A stretch of 64,000 nucleotides of DNA from Cordilura impudica (GCA_963682025.1 OY821519.1:159767457-159831456); one strand, 5' to 3'; numbered from the stretch's first letter, positions 1-10,715 are shown. The notes: generated from the sequence alone by a model not told the origin. Numbers and translations are program-made.

Positions 1-109
1 GAGGAATATGCTTTTCTTGTACAATTTTTTAATATTATGTAATTCATACATTTGGCTACTTCGCCAGATTCAAATGACAAAATCTTATTATTACGTATTA
101 CAGGGAAAA

Positions 110-868
110 TTAATTTTTTATTACATAATTGTTTAATGATAGGGAACTTAATAAAAAGGTTATAATTTCTGTGTTTTGTAAAATCTTTAATTTTGAGTTA
201 GCGACAATTTCGCTTGTACTAATATTTATATTATTTTCTGAATTTAATATAAAATTTATTTCTGGAGCATCAAGTAACGTAGGGTTAATGATGTCAGCCT
301 TACCTAGGGCTATAGATAGTGATACGCCATCGAGTTCTCTTAAAACCGCTCTGTTTATACTATTCAACAGGTCGTAGACATTTTCTGAGTCGAGTTCACG
401 TTCCTTTGTCCTATTGAGAAGTATGTTTACGGTACGAGTTAGGTTGTTGATTTGTGTTTGTGTTTCGGTGTTAATTATAATCTGATTGTTGTTGGCGTCA
501 ATTAATTCGCCCTGTTTGTTGCGAACTTCATTGAAGTCATCGTAATCAGGTGTGCCTCCAATAACTTTCAGTACGGTACCGATTATGTTGAGACTTCGTG
601 CATGTCTATGGTGGACCCATAGTGCGTTTATCATTTTCTCTATTTCATCAATATCGGCCAAAAGTAACTTCCTCATGTTGGATCTAGGGAAAATTTCCGA
701 AAGGGTTTTTGTCTCTTTAATTATTGATATGAAATTGGTGAGGTTTGTCACGTGGGCTATGGTTTTGTAGCCTTCGAAAATGGCAACTGGCCCATCTGCA
801 ACTGGGATATAATGAGAGGAGCTGTAGTCAAAAATGGTGGAGTTTATGGTTGGGATAGTGGTCCACAA
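110..868 (-). CDS. env: Env-like glycoprotein, N-terminal part (truncated)
   Basis: A 252-residue open stretch lies directly downstream of integrase. It resembles the envelope (baculovirus-F-like fusion) protein of insect errantiviruses. A basic RHAR site at about residues 88-91 is followed by a hydrophobic, glycine-containing stretch, the expected cleavage site and fusion-peptide position. After it comes an N/Q-rich region of heptad character. Errantiviral Env is usually nearly twice this length with a C-terminal membrane anchor; here a stop at 110 ends the frame before any anchor. No ATG opens the frame, which fits expression from a spliced mRNA. The element is an old genomic copy and the product is not expected to work. 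Confidence 0.7.
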   Translation of the reverse strand: MWTTIPTINSTIFDYSSSHYIPVADGPVAIFEGYKTIAHVTNLTNFISIIKETKTLSEIFPRSNMRKLLLADIDEIEKMINALWVHHRHARSLNIIGTVLKVIGGTPDYDDFNEVRNKQGELIDANNNQIIINTETQTQINNLTRTVNILLNRTKERELDSENVYDLLNSINRAVLRELDGVSLSIALGKADIINPTLLDAPEINFILNSENNINISTSEIVANSKLKILQNTEIITFLLSSLSLNNYVIKN

Positions 869-870
869 AA

Positions 871-1770
871 TTAGGAGTCTGTAATAAGAAGTAGTATGTT
901 ATCTTTATGTACTATTTTATTGTCAATTCTCAGAGTAGTTCCTAAGTCTTCTTGAACTATTTTTTTGTCGTAGACCTTTGAAAATTTATTGCCCAAGCGC
1001 TTATTTCTTTTTACAAACACTGTTTCGCCAGGGTTATATGCTTTGGTCGTTCTTTTTTTATTGTGAAATGTGAGGTCACTTTTCTGTTTGTCAACAAGTC
1101 TTGACTGTACTGTTTTCCTAAGGTCTTCTGAGGCAGAGTGAATTATGTCGATAGGCCTGACTTTAGTGGTGGAATGGATTGTTCTGTTATATTTTGCCGT
1201 GGCCATAAGTATTACCTCCAAAGAGTCGGCCGTTGGGTCATCAATCTTCAAACACCTAGCAATTTCCATGAGTGTGCTATGAAAGCGCTCGACTTGACCA
1301 TTTGTAGTGCTGTGCATAGGCGGCGTTGTGAAAATATTTGCTCCAAAGTGGTCCCTTGCAAGCACTTTTATTGTGTTAGAAACAAGGGCTTTTTCGTTAT
1401 CGCATATAATCATTTTAGTCGTAAAAAAATTTAAAATTTCTATGAGGGCTGGTTTAATATCAATTATAGCCCTAGAAGCTATATTTTTAACTATTGCGAA
1501 TTTCGAAAATTTATCCACGCAGGTCAAAAATAATTTTTTATCTGTGTTGTAAATATCTATGTGTAATATTTCGCCTGATGAATACGGGATAGGTGTTGGG
1601 CCAATTTCGTGGTATTTTGGGTGTCTGCAGTACTTTGCCTGTCTGCATGTTTTGCAATTAAGAGCTATTTGTTTAGCTTTTTTTCGGATGTTCGGGAAAT
1701 AAAAGTCTCGGAGGATCTGTTTAACATTTTCAGCCGGTGAACGATGGGCTCTAGTGTGTTCGCTAAGCAA
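871..1770 (-). CDS. pol: Integrase domain of errantivirus-like pol
   Basis: 299 residues. The N-terminal HHCC zinc-binding module is visible (H5, H9, C39, C42). The catalytic DDE core follows: D72 in HIDIY, D124 in ICDNEK and E161 in GQVERF. The C-terminal part is basic, as in gypsy integrases, which insert the cDNA into the host chromosome. The preceding RNase H frame is in the same phase and separated only by a TAA at 1774-1776, so this is the continuation of one pol polyprotein broken by a nonsense change. The DDE residues themselves are intact. Confidence 0.88.
   Translation of the reverse strand: MLSEHTRAHRSPAENVKQILRDFYFPNIRKKAKQIALNCKTCRQAKYCRHPKYHEIGPTPIPYSSGEILHIDIYNTDKKLFLTCVDKFSKFAIVKNIASRAIIDIKPALIEILNFFTTKMIICDNEKALVSNTIKVLARDHFGANIFTTPPMHSTTNGQVERFHSTLMEIARCLKIDDPTADSLEVILMATAKYNRTIHSTTKVRPIDIIHSASEDLRKTVQSRLVDKQKSDLTFHNKKRTTKAYNPGETVFVKRNKRLGNKFSKVYDKKIVQEDLGTTLRIDNKIVHKDNILLLITDS
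876..892 (-). promoter_or_regulatory. Candidate env 3' splice acceptor
   Basis: On the minus strand a pyrimidine-rich run ending in TTATTACAG sits at the end of the integrase frame, with the AG at 879-880. The env-like frame is open from there and lacks an ATG. Errantiviruses of the gypsy group make env from a spliced subgenomic RNA with an acceptor near the end of pol, so this position fits. The acceptor is inferred; no donor was mapped. Confidence 0.4.
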
Positions 1771-1773
1771 AAT

Positions 1774-2697
1774 TTAATTTTGGTCGTCGACGTTGAAGAC
1801 GTCAGTGACCTGTTTATTCGTGTATCTAAATTTAACTGACGGAAAATCTGTTATCAAAGCGTGCTGTATTTGTCCCAATGTGTGAATATCACAGTGGATC
1901 CCATTAACAACTTGGGGATTCACCGCGTCCTTGATTCTGTTAGGGAGCTCTTCAAAATTTATAAATGAAATATGGTGGCGTATACGGTCTCTGAAAAGTA
2001 TTTTTGTTTCCCTTTTAGGTCCGGTCCCTTGAGTAATTATGATCTGATTTCTAAAACAATTTATTGGATTTTCTACTGCTGGGATTACTTCGGTTAGGGA
2101 TATTTCGCTAGCACAGACTTGCAATGAATATTGTGATGTTGTATCAGTAACAACATTCAGAAATTGTCTGGAAAGAGCATATGCAACCACATTATCTTTG
2201 CCTGGTTTGTAATGAAATGTAGGCGAAAACTCTTCTACAAAAGCCTTCCATCGCTTAATTTTCGAGTTAGGGTTTCGCTCAGAAATGGCGAAGGTTAGAG
2301 GTTGATGATCAGTGAATATGTTCAGCCGATTTACACCGTAAAGGTAGTGCCTGAGTGTTTTGAGGGCCCAAACGATGGCTAAAAGCTCTCTTTCATTAGT
2401 GGCATAATTTTCCTCAGCGGCTGAAAGAGGACGAGAAATCATAGTAATGGGGCGTCCTTCTTGTGAAAGGACGGCGCCAATGGCGTGGGAAGAAGCGTCA
2501 GTCGTTAAATCAAAAGGCTTGTCGAAATTGGGATAAAGGAGTAGTATGTCTTCTGAAGCAAGAAGTTTTTTTAGTTTGTCAAAAGCCGACATGGCCTCGT
2601 TGTCCAATGTTATTTGCACATGTTTTGACTGGCGCATGCCAACATGGCCGTTTATCACCCCGCAACAACCTGGTAAGAGGCTTTGCGATGGCCGCAT
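1774..2697 (-). pseudogene. pol: RNase H and connection domain of errantivirus-like pol
   Basis: Contains the Ty3/gypsy RNase H signature: a LTTDAS start, NERELLA with the catalytic Glu, FTDHQPL, and the terminal motif that is normally ADALSR. Here the last motif reads AYALSR: codon 2179-2181 gives Tyr where the fourth metal-binding Asp is expected, so this copy probably has no RNase H activity. The first roughly 20 residues are out of frame with the family. The RT frame enters by a one-base shift near 2630-2650. A short tether region leads to the integrase across a stop. Confidence 0.82.
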
Positions 2698-3560
2698 AGT
2701 CCTTTACAAACCGTCTATAATAACCTAGGAACGATCTAAGGGCCCTTAAGGTTTTGGGAGGTTCATATTCGATGATGGCGGCAACTTTACTTGGACAGGT
2801 TTTTATGCCATTGGTGGTGACAACAAATCCCAAAAATTCAACAGAAGTTCTAAAGAACTTAGATTTGTCTAGGGAGACCCTCATATTCGCTTCATAGAGT
2901 TTCTGCAATATCCTGTCGATATCATCTATATGACTCTGCTCAGTGTCAGAGAATACAATGATGTCATCTATATAGACATGGCAGGATTTACCGATTTCTT
3001 TTCTTAAAACGTCATCGATAGCTCGCTGAAAGATGCTGGGTGCATTTCTTAGTCCGAACGGCAAACGGCAGAATTCGTATTTACCGTTATTTACACTAAA
3101 TGCAGTCTTCTCGCGATCACATTCGATGAGATTTATTTGATGGAACCCGCTTTTAAGGTCCAGCGTGGTGAAAAATTTAGCCATACCAAGATTAGCCAAG
3201 ATGATAGATGGATCCGGAATAGGGTACTTATCACACACTGTTTTTGAATTCAATTTTGTGTAATCAAATACTAAACGTTTATTAGGTCTGCCATGTTCGT
3301 CGCTGCCTTTTTTGTCAACGACCTATACAGGGCTGTTATAAGGTGACCGTGAAGGTCTGATAATGCCATCCACTAGAAGTTTCTGCACCTCGCTATTAAC
3401 GAATTCAATCATGGACATCGGGTAGGCCTGATACCTTGAATAAACAGGTTCTTGGTCCTTTGTGCGAATAGTGGCCGAGATTCGTGTGTTGAATGGTAGT
3501 GCTTCATCTGGATTTGCGAATCATTTTCGTGAATCATTTTCGTGAATCATTTTCGAAAAG
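2579..3560 (-). pseudogene. pol: Reverse transcriptase domain of errantivirus-like pol
   Basis: The RT palm is clear: LDLKSGFHQI with the first catalytic Asp, RLPFGLRNAP, and YIDD at about residues 94-97 of the open part (2579-3253). The N-terminal RT region continues in frame to about 3560 and includes a basic RLVFDYTKLN stretch. It is broken by a TAG at 3323-3325, where gypsy RTs have a Trp (SPVW context). A short 3x direct repeat with unit GAATCATTTTCGT at 3518-3557 disturbs the protease-RT linker. RT copies the genomic RNA into cDNA; this copy would need read-through. Confidence 0.82.
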
Positions 3561-3945
3561 GATTTCTGACATTCGTGGGAATTTTTTGTTCTGTTAATGA
3601 ATTCATTAAATCCAAATTCAAATATTTTAATTTCATATGACCACCGTCAAAAAAAATAGTGTCTTTGCTTGTGTCTATTATCGCGTTTGCGTTTTTTATT
3701 AAGCTGAAGCCGATTATACCATCAAAAAGTGGTAGGTTATGGAGTAGATAGAAAGTTTCCGTAGTGTTAAAAACGTTAACAAGAGTACCTTGTTTAATTT
3801 TAGTTGCTCCGTGAATTGATTTTACTAAGAAGGGTTTGGATAATTGCCTTATACCCTTAAGTTTACTGGAGTCTTTTATATAACTCTTAGTGGCACCAGT
3901 GTCGACTAAAAGTTTTATTATCTGTCCTCCTAATGTTCGTTCGAC
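3555..3945 (-). pseudogene. pol: Aspartic protease region of errantivirus-like pol
   Basis: An open minus-strand frame with no internal stop carries LLVDTGATKSYI near 3890-3930, the retropepsin active-site motif. About 60 residues on, FDGIIGFSLI corresponds to the G-hydrophobic second motif (IIG.D-type) of the family. It overlaps the last codons of gag in another phase, as expected for frameshift expression of pol. It cleaves the Gag-Pol polyprotein. The protease looks intact; the breaks are up- and downstream. Confidence 0.7.
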
Positions 3946-4376
3946 ATAGGGGAGGGTTGATCTTCTCCTAAAAAATTAATGTTGTCATTAAATGTGGTGT
4001 TGTCTTGCTCTTCGAAAATTTCTTCCGCCTGTTCATGGTAGTCCATGTCGTCATTGATAGGGGGTTGTTCATTCAAGTGGTTGATCCTCTGAAATTTATT
4101 ATTATTAAATCTGTCTGATTCTGGTGTTCTCTTGAATCTCTGTTGGAAGTTATTCGACCTCACTGTCCTCATGCTAACATCTGTGTCCAGTGCATGATTG
4201 CGTGACTGAGGTACAAAAGTTTGTGTATTGGGTCGAGGGAGAGTTGGTGACCGAAATTGGAAATTTGAGGGAGGTCTGGGGTTTTGGTTGGAATCAGATG
4301 GATACTGCGTTTGTTGAGACCGACGTTGGAAATTATCAAAGTTGTGTGGCCTATGAGCTTGGATATGTGTGTTCAT
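3930..4376 (-). CDS. gag: Gag C-terminal part (errantivirus-like)
   Basis: 148 residues, rich in Asn, Gln, Arg and Pro, followed by an acidic tail. No zinc knuckle is visible, which is normal for errantiviral Gag; the Arg-rich stretch probably binds RNA. It is in the same frame as the upstream gag piece (4386-4648), and the two are separated only by a TAA at 4386-4388. It overlaps the start of the protease frame. Confidence 0.65.
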   Translation of the reverse strand: MNTHIQAHRPHNFDNFQRRSQQTQYPSDSNQNPRPPSNFQFRSPTLPRPNTQTFVPQSRNHALDTDVSMRTVRSNNFQQRFKRTPESDRFNNNKFQRINHLNEQPPINDDMDYHEQAEEIFEEQDNTTFNDNINFLGEDQPSPMSNEH

Positions 4377-4385
4377 ACCATGTCT

Positions 4386-4648
4386 TTAGTTCTGCACGTA
4401 AGGTGCTCTGTGGGGTTGTTGTTGTGTGGGGAAGATCCTGTTCAACCCATTGCTGTAAATTTCGGCGAGATGATACCTGTTGTGGTTCGTTTCAAGTTCC
4501 TGTGCCATAGCCAAGGCCGAAGGCAGATCAACAGGTTTGCATGAAAATAATGTAGTGCATACGGGCTTGCGAAGTCCCGATATGAATACGCGTAGTGCAT
4601 CCTGTCGGTATTTCGCATTGAGTGTGTGACGGTGATCTTTTTTGCTCT
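4386..4648 (-). pseudogene. gag: Gag middle part (capsid-like), 5' side cut by insertion
   Basis: The recognisable segment NAKYRQDALRVFISGL, followed by DLPSALAMAQELE, matches the errantiviral capsid region. Homology begins abruptly at about 4648. Residues further toward 4757 do not resemble Gag and are the edge of inserted DNA. The missing upstream portion is found 2.3 kb away at about 6995-7197. Confidence 0.65.
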
Positions 4649-4649
4649 G

Positions 4650-7000
4650 CACTGTAGCAAAAGAAATTCTGGTACAGGCAGAATAAGAAAGAAGAAAAAA
4701 TAATAACCTTGATCTTGAAATTATTTTCAAGTTCAAGTATGTACAAGTAAACAACACCTTATATGGTAATAGGTTGATGGCATTTTTTTTTTTAGCAAAC
4801 TGATTTATGGCGTTTTTTTCTCTTCATTGTGTTGTATTAAATCATGAACACATTCATATGCAATCATGCTGGTCAAACCACGTATTTTCTTGTATTGATC
4901 TCACTTGCTCTCATAGTCATATATGAGTGGGAGTGTTATAAATACTAGAGAATATTATGAATGCATATGAATGTTCTCAATGAATTGGTGGTGATTTTGT
5001 TTTTTAATAAACAGGTTTTTATCTGCAGATGAATGAATGAAGATGAGAAGGTTTAATGTAGTAAAGTTAAATTTAAATCGGGGAGTTGAATTTTGTTTGT
5101 TGAAATACAAGGTTGTGGATAAACCTCCTTCGAAATTAAAATTAAGTGAAGTTTAGAATAATTAAAAAAAAAAATTAAGAACAGTTATGAAAAAAGTTTG
5201 AAAAATTAAATATAAGTTTCAGAAAATTAAAGAAAAATTAAGTTTAGAAAAAAAGATAAGTTTAAGAAAAAAAAGAAAGTGTAAAATTTAAGAAATAAAA
5301 CCAATAAAAAATTAAATAAACTTTAAGAAAAAAAAAAACTAGATTTTAATGACATTTGTTGTTCGTTTTTTATTAATTATATTTTTAATATTTGCGTGAA
5401 AAATATTTAAACAACCACCAGCTACTTAGAATATTAAATCTATTAAATAAACAATTCATAAGAAAACTAAAAACTCAAACGCAGAAAAAAAATTACAACT
5501 ATTCATAAGTTTATGTTAAATTCTCGTCAATAACGATAAAATAATATCATCATTAAAATTATTTTGTTAAATCTGCAATTAATGCTCATCTTTATTAATA
5601 CGAAGAATTCATCGTAAAATTTCAATTGAATAAAAAAAAAAAAAAACTTAAAATGGAAACCCTAATGAAATGTGAAGGAGTTTTAATAAAGTTACATGCC
5701 AAAATTGAAAAGAATATTGCGAGACACAACCACGGCGTCCGGCGGCAGCAGCTTCATCGGTACCTCAACGGAATGCAACACCAGCGATATGGCGATATGA
5801 AAGTTGTGCAAAAATTAAAAGTGAGCTAAGTTAAAATTGTTCTACTATTAAAAATTTTTTCTACTATTAAAAATTTTTTATTAAAATTTAAAAATTTTTC
5901 CTAAAAATTAAAAATTTTCCTAAAAATTAAAAATTGTCCTAAAATTAAATAGTGCTAAAAGTCAACTTTTGTTAAAACTAAAAATTTCATAAATGAAAAT
6001 AATTTTCCTAAATATGGATAAAATTAAGCTAAATTTAAAATTTCTCCTAAAATTAAAATTATGCTATACTTTAAAATTTTTCTAAATTTAACATTTTCCT
6101 AAAATTAAAATGTCCCTAAAATTAAATTTTGCTAGAAATAAAAATTTAAAATTTAACCTAAATTTAAAATTATAGAAATTTAAGAGAATTTCCAAAATGG
6201 TACCATATTTAAAACAAAAAAATTTTTTTTTGTTAAAGCTAAAATTAAACTAAATTTAATTAAAACAAAAAAAAAATACATTGAATTGAAAATCGCATTC
6301 AAACTTGATTTTTTTATAAAATTATATTAAACAAAATTTTCTAACATTAAAATTTTTCTAAAATTACCTAAAAAGTCTTCTAATTATAAAATTTAAATTT
6401 AATAAAATTTAAATTTAAATAAAATTTAAATTTTCCTAATTCTAAACTTAAGCTAAAATTAAAATTAAGCTAAAATTAAAAATTTTCCTAAATTAAAATT
6501 TGGCTGAAAATAAAATGTCGCCAAACTTAAAAATTTTTCTAAAAAGTGAAATTATGCGATAATATAAAAAAAATAATAAAATAAATTTTATAATTATGAT
6601 TTAAATTTTTAACCCTTAAAATGAAGGGTAAATAAAAACTTTTTTTGTTAAAACCAATGTAGAAAATCAAAACCAAACCAAACTCTTTTCATTGCTGTGG
6701 ATTACCTCCAATTAAGATGGAGTCGAGGTAACATGGTAGGGAGGGCTTAAGGGGCATAACATCCAGTCCCCAATCCCAAGGTAAGTATGGCCATCCGTCC
6801 TATTTAGCGTCCGTTTAAATTGACAGTTTTTTTTTGTGTAAATCGCACGTGAAAATCTGTAGTGCGGTTTCCCTGGGCCTGAGCAAGACCCCACCCATCC
6901 GGCGAGCTAGGCCCCTACGCCAGCACGTGCGACCAGCAAAGGCTCAGGGAAACGGAAGCGGATCTTCCACCAACGCCGCACCATTACAAGTGAAGCTACC
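4650..7000. mobile_element. Foreign insertion splitting gag (unidentified)
   Basis: Gag homology stops at about 7000 and resumes at about 4648, so some 2.3 kb was inserted. It has three parts: ordinary AT-rich DNA (4650-5150), a long degenerate AAAATT-type repeat field (5150-6640), and a more GC-rich 300-base end (6690-7000). The GC-rich end has a plus-strand frame rich in Arg, Pro and Ser, vaguely like the N-terminus of a non-LTR ORF1. I find no clear terminal repeats, target duplication or conserved domain and cannot name the family. The breakpoints are known to about 20 bases only. Confidence 0.5.
5150..6640. repeat. Degenerate AT-rich repeat field (CCTAAAATTAAAATTT-like units)
   Basis: About 1.5 kb of diverged copies of a CTAAAATTAAAATT-type unit, with the spacing varying between roughly 12 and 30 bases. 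There is no coding potential; the one short plus-strand frame at 5626-5829 has no recognisable features. It looks like an old expanded simple or minisatellite sequence. Confidence 0.6.
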
Positions 7001-7667
7001 AGGGATGCGTCATTTTGATGGGACATTAAAACTTTATTTATGATGGAAGTTAGTTTGCGTTCTACTTCGTCGTAGAACTGAAGTAGGGTCTTTTGGCCTT
7101 GCCGTAGTGTTGAGAGTTCCTGTTCTAGCGTATAAATTGACTTTTTGTCAGAGTACGCAAAGTCTAAACGTTCTATAATGGCATGGAAGTTCAACATGTG
7201 TTGTAGGTGCTAAGCACCGAATCAGCGTTTCCAACGATTTTATTTCGCAGTATTGCTACTGCTTGGTAATATTTTGAACTGCCTACAAAAGGCTCAAAGA
7301 GTTTATGGGCTGTAACCGCGGCCTGCCGCCAAGAGACGTATCTATTGGCATCACCCCTAAATTCGGGAACCGATTTTATGATGTCCAATGTCTCTTCACA
7401 TTGAACGCCTTCAGTGATTTCGATTGGTCTATGTTCAACAATTAACGCGGTGGGTTCCAAAGCTTCAAGCCTATTACTGAGTTCATCGATGGTATTTTGG
7501 AATTCTAACCTTGTTTGATTTGTGGCCTGAGCAATTGCTGTGTCTAGGAGAGTTCGCACGGTTTCGGCGTTCATATTTGTTTCTATGTGTGTGTTGGAAA
7601 TGGTCAAATTTGAAAATCTAGACAAAAGTTGTTCAGTTTCTATGAGGGTGTTATCGTCCTCCTGCAT
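6995..7667 (-). pseudogene. gag: Gag N-terminal part (errantivirus-like)
   Basis: The start codon at 7665-7667 opens a 158-residue frame with a coiled-coil-like N-terminus. It then has VPEFRGD..YVSWRQAA and YYQAVAILRNKI, the matrix/capsid landmarks of gypsy-group Gag. A one-base shift at about 7191-7197 moves it to a second frame (FHAIIERLDFAYSDK, then LLQFYDEVERKLTSIINKVL), which runs to about 6995, where the foreign insertion starts. It shapes the particle and packages RNA; here it is doubly broken. Confidence 0.75.
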
Positions 7668-9128
7668 TTAGTTTGGACGAGCGATTTTAATTAGAACTTT
7701 ACGATTAAAAGAAAAAAAAATTAAACAAATTTTACTTGGTACTTTCAATAAAATTAGTCCAGGACTGTTAACCAGTTAACTTTTCTCAAAGTATTATAAT
7801 ATAAAGGTTTGTCAAAAAGAGAAAAAAAAAATCTTAGGCAACAGGAAATTTGGATTTCAAACAACTAACAATTTAGAATTGATTTACTAAAAAAAAATTT
7901 AATTTTAAATAATTAATATTATCCTCTAGAATAAATTTTTAGAGAACTTTGGTAGAAACAATTAGGTTACATCAATTTTATAAAAATTATGAATTCTAAT
8001 TAATTTTCCTAGAACCGCTTTAGGCAATAAAAAATTCAAATAATTAATCAACTTTTCAAGAATAGGGTGTTTTTCTTTTTTTTTATTCAAGGTTGTTCGT
8101 TTTTTTTTTTACTTTTAACACTTGGAACAACAAAACATAATAGTTCAAAATTTAGTTTAAAAGTTCAAAATTAATTTTTTAAATAGTTAAATAATGACAA
8201 ATTTAGAATAATAACTAGCTTAGAACTAAAGGGTTTTATGGTTTCAGATAATTAATATTTTTCACATAGGATAAGATTTAGGGCTTTAGAGAAAAATTTT
8301 AATTTACAATAATTTTTTTAACTCTATATACCAGAAAAATAATTTTAGCTTTAAACTTCACAGAATTTAAGATTGATTTAGAATTTAGAAAAATATTGGC
8401 TTACATAAAAACATGCAGCTTTATCGTGAAAAAAAATTAATATTAACACTTTGAGGGAAATATAAATGATAAAATCTTATTTCAATTTACAAAATTTGGT
8501 AATATGTAGAAAAAAAAAAAAATATAGCTTAAGTAAACTTACATAAAAAGGTTTAACTTCATTTTGTTGGTTGTTTGCCTGTAGTTTTGCAGTGATGATG
8601 CAGAGTTTGTAGATTTCTGAATTTTCTTCCTTTAAATTGGGCTGCTTGATTGGAGAGTGCTTAAATGTTGAATTTCATGGAATATGGTTGACTTCGCAGG
8701 GTTTTGTAAAAAAAAGGTGTTGGGAGAATAGGAACACTCCTCTTATTTATTTCGAAAGTGTTTGGTTGAGGTTTATTTAACAAAATCCAGTTTTTCACAA
8801 TTAAACAGTTAATACTTTAATATAGTTTTTAGTTTCTGTTTGGATTTTTATTTTTCCGATTAAACCTTTAACACTCTAATTTTTAGATTAATATCTTAGT
8901 TTTTTTTAATTTTTACGAGTTTCTACAATTGAACTGTTTAATTATTTAACCGTTGTTGTTTTTCTTTCTTTTGAGAAACGAGGTTCTTTCCGTTTAATTT
9001 AATTCTTTGTTTAATTTTATTATGTCTCTTTTTTTGGGATTTTTCACAAAAAATGTTCAAAAAGATTTCGTTGTTTCACGATTAAAAATGTTCACACAAA
9101 GAAATTTTCTTCTAGGATTATTGAGTTC
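7668..9128 (-). other. Long untranslated leader of the errantivirus-like element
   Basis: Nearly 1.5 kb between the PBS and the gag ATG, very AT-rich with homopolymer runs and no conserved ORF on either strand. Such a leader would hold packaging and splice-donor signals, none of which I can identify with confidence. I see no inserted element in it. Confidence 0.5.
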
Positions 9129-9146
9129 TCACCGTGTTGGGCGCCA
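9129..9146 (-). promoter_or_regulatory. Primer-binding site, tRNA-Lys-like
   Basis: On the minus strand TGGCGCCCAACACGGTGA lies immediately inside the LTR edge. TGGCGCCCAAC is a common insect LTR-element PBS, matching a tRNA 3' end ending in ...GCGCCA. It marks the start of minus-strand cDNA synthesis and fixes the inner edge of the 5' LTR at 9147. Confidence 0.7.
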
Positions 9147-9408
9147 ATTATTTTTCGTTTTCCATTATTTATTTAAAAGTAAATAATATTTGAATTGAAT
9201 TATAGTTTAATTTATTAACAGAATTTAAGTTTATCTTCATTACTTGTATTTATACAAATTATTTTTTGTTTTCGATTTATAATATTCAATGAGTTTTATT
9301 TTATTAAGTTAATTTATTTTAATATTATTCTTTTGTTATCCTACTATGTAGGCCTGAGTTATGCGATTCACCGCGATCCACTAACTTACAAAAATCTTAA
9401 CACTAACT
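9147..9408 (-). repeat. 5' LTR of errantivirus-like element (outer end tentative)
   Basis: The LTR starts at 9147 from the PBS. Errantivirus LTRs often begin AGTTA; on the minus strand such a start is found at 9404-9408 (TAACT on plus), giving a 262-bp LTR. With the partner LTR outside the window, no target duplication or LTR identity can be checked. Confidence 0.45.
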
Positions 9409-10247
9409 TAATATAGTAACAGCAATTCTGTTTCTCAGCAACAGAGAGACACCACCGAAAAATGCTAAAGAACAAAAACCATCGAGAAATGCCAATCAGC
9501 AAAACAGATGGTTGACATAAATCGTTCTCAAGTGCGTTGCCTTTATTTCACAATAGTGATTGTGAAACCACAGACAATTTCAAGTGCAGCAACCTGATTG
9601 GACGCAAATGGGTTTGTGAAAGAAACAAAAAAAATAAAAACAACTGTAAATGGTGCAATTTGATATTGCACCAGAATGACATATGCTAAACACCGCAATA
9701 TGATATTGGGAAATACTCGTGCCCGTTGAGAGTAATTTGATGCGGGCAAAACATTCATAAAATAAATGATGAAATAAAATATTAGTCAAGCTGGGTGGTA
9801 ACATGTTTGTTTTCTTTGCACAAAAAAATAAAAAGTAAATGGTTAATGAATGATACCATTTTAGACGATTTAATTCGCGGACGGACTTGTTTACCATAAT
9901 TGTTGGTATGTCTTTCACAGTATGTGAGACATACCTTAACTTACATGTTCTGTTTTTTTTTCAGTACACGTACCAGAACACGAACTTCAAATAAAGCAAC
10001 ATTCGAATCTGTGTGGTTTATGTGTGATCGAAACAAAAAGTACGTGATAGAAAAATGTTCGTGTAAATAACGAAATATTAAAACGAACACAGTCATGATG
10101 GTGTTGGGCACCGTAGAAAATTTAGAAACGCACATAATTGATATGAAAATAAAAATATGTGTGTGTTGGTCTAAGTTATGTTTGTTTACATATATGTACG
10201 AGTTTTTTATTCAGTGTGTGTTTTTTTCTGAACTCTGGTTTTAAGTA
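9409..10247. other. Non-coding stretch, no gene seen
   Basis: AT-rich DNA without conserved frames on either strand. The only local structure is an imperfect palindrome at about 9651-9671 (arms GGTGCAAT / ATTGCACC). Short frames here have no domain character. Confidence 0.5.
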
Positions 10248-10312
10248 AAAGGCCGTAACTACAATACAAAAAGTCAATTTTTAACTTTTTGTTAGTTACG
10301 GCCTTTTTATTT
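10248..10312. repeat. Hairpin/MITE-like inverted repeat
   Basis: AAAAGGCCGTAACTA is mirrored about 45 bases later as TTAGTTACGGCCTTTT, with an AT-rich loop whose AAAAAGT/ACTTTTT parts also pair. A related AAAAGGCCGCCC lies at about 10430. It could be a foldback remnant of a DNA transposon; no coding. Confidence 0.55.
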
Positions 10313-10569
10313 TAGGTGACGATATAAACGTGTTTTTTTCAAAATGATGACTTCAAAACCGGTCAAAATTCTATCCTGGAGTTTATATTGTAGCTGATTA
10401 ACAAATGAAGTCCTCATCTTCTTTCGATTAAAAGGCCGCCCTTGATAGTTTATTTTCCAGTGCATAACAAATAAGTCCAAATATTGCTAAATAATATTGC
10501 TAAACAATTTCACTAATAGAAACAATAATAACTTTTCGGTATTGTAGGGTAAACTAATTTTTAATTCTG

Positions 10570-10715
10570 AATTTCAATAGATATTTTCTGAAATTCAATT
10601 GAGATTTTCTGAAATACATTTGATAATTTCTGATATGTTTTCTGAAATATATTTGATACTTTCTGAAATACATTTGATGTTTTCTGAAATACATTTGATA
10701 CTTTCTGAAATACAA
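10570..10715. repeat. Tandem TTTCTGAAATACATTTGATA array
   Basis: About six to seven diverged copies of a 20-24 base unit (TTTCTGAAATACATTTGATA). The minus-strand frame through it, with YFRK repeats, is an artefact of the repeat. It ends just before the 10729-10765 motif. Confidence 0.7.

Larger units (their letters stand above)
1..9408 (-). mobile_element. Errantivirus-like (gypsy group) LTR retrotransposon, 3' end outside window
   Basis: Read on the minus strand, the order is 5' LTR, PBS, long leader, gag, protease, RT, RNase H, integrase and an env-like ORF, which is the standard Ty3/gypsy errantivirus order. The 3' LTR lies beyond base 1. The element is defective. There is a frameshift in gag near 7195, a foreign insertion at about 4650-7000, a stop between the two distal gag pieces, a stop in RT at 3323-3325, a frameshift near 2640, a changed RNase H active-site residue at 2179-2181 and a stop at 1774-1776. 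The domain assignment is firm; the outer end of the 5' LTR is tentative. Confidence 0.85.
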
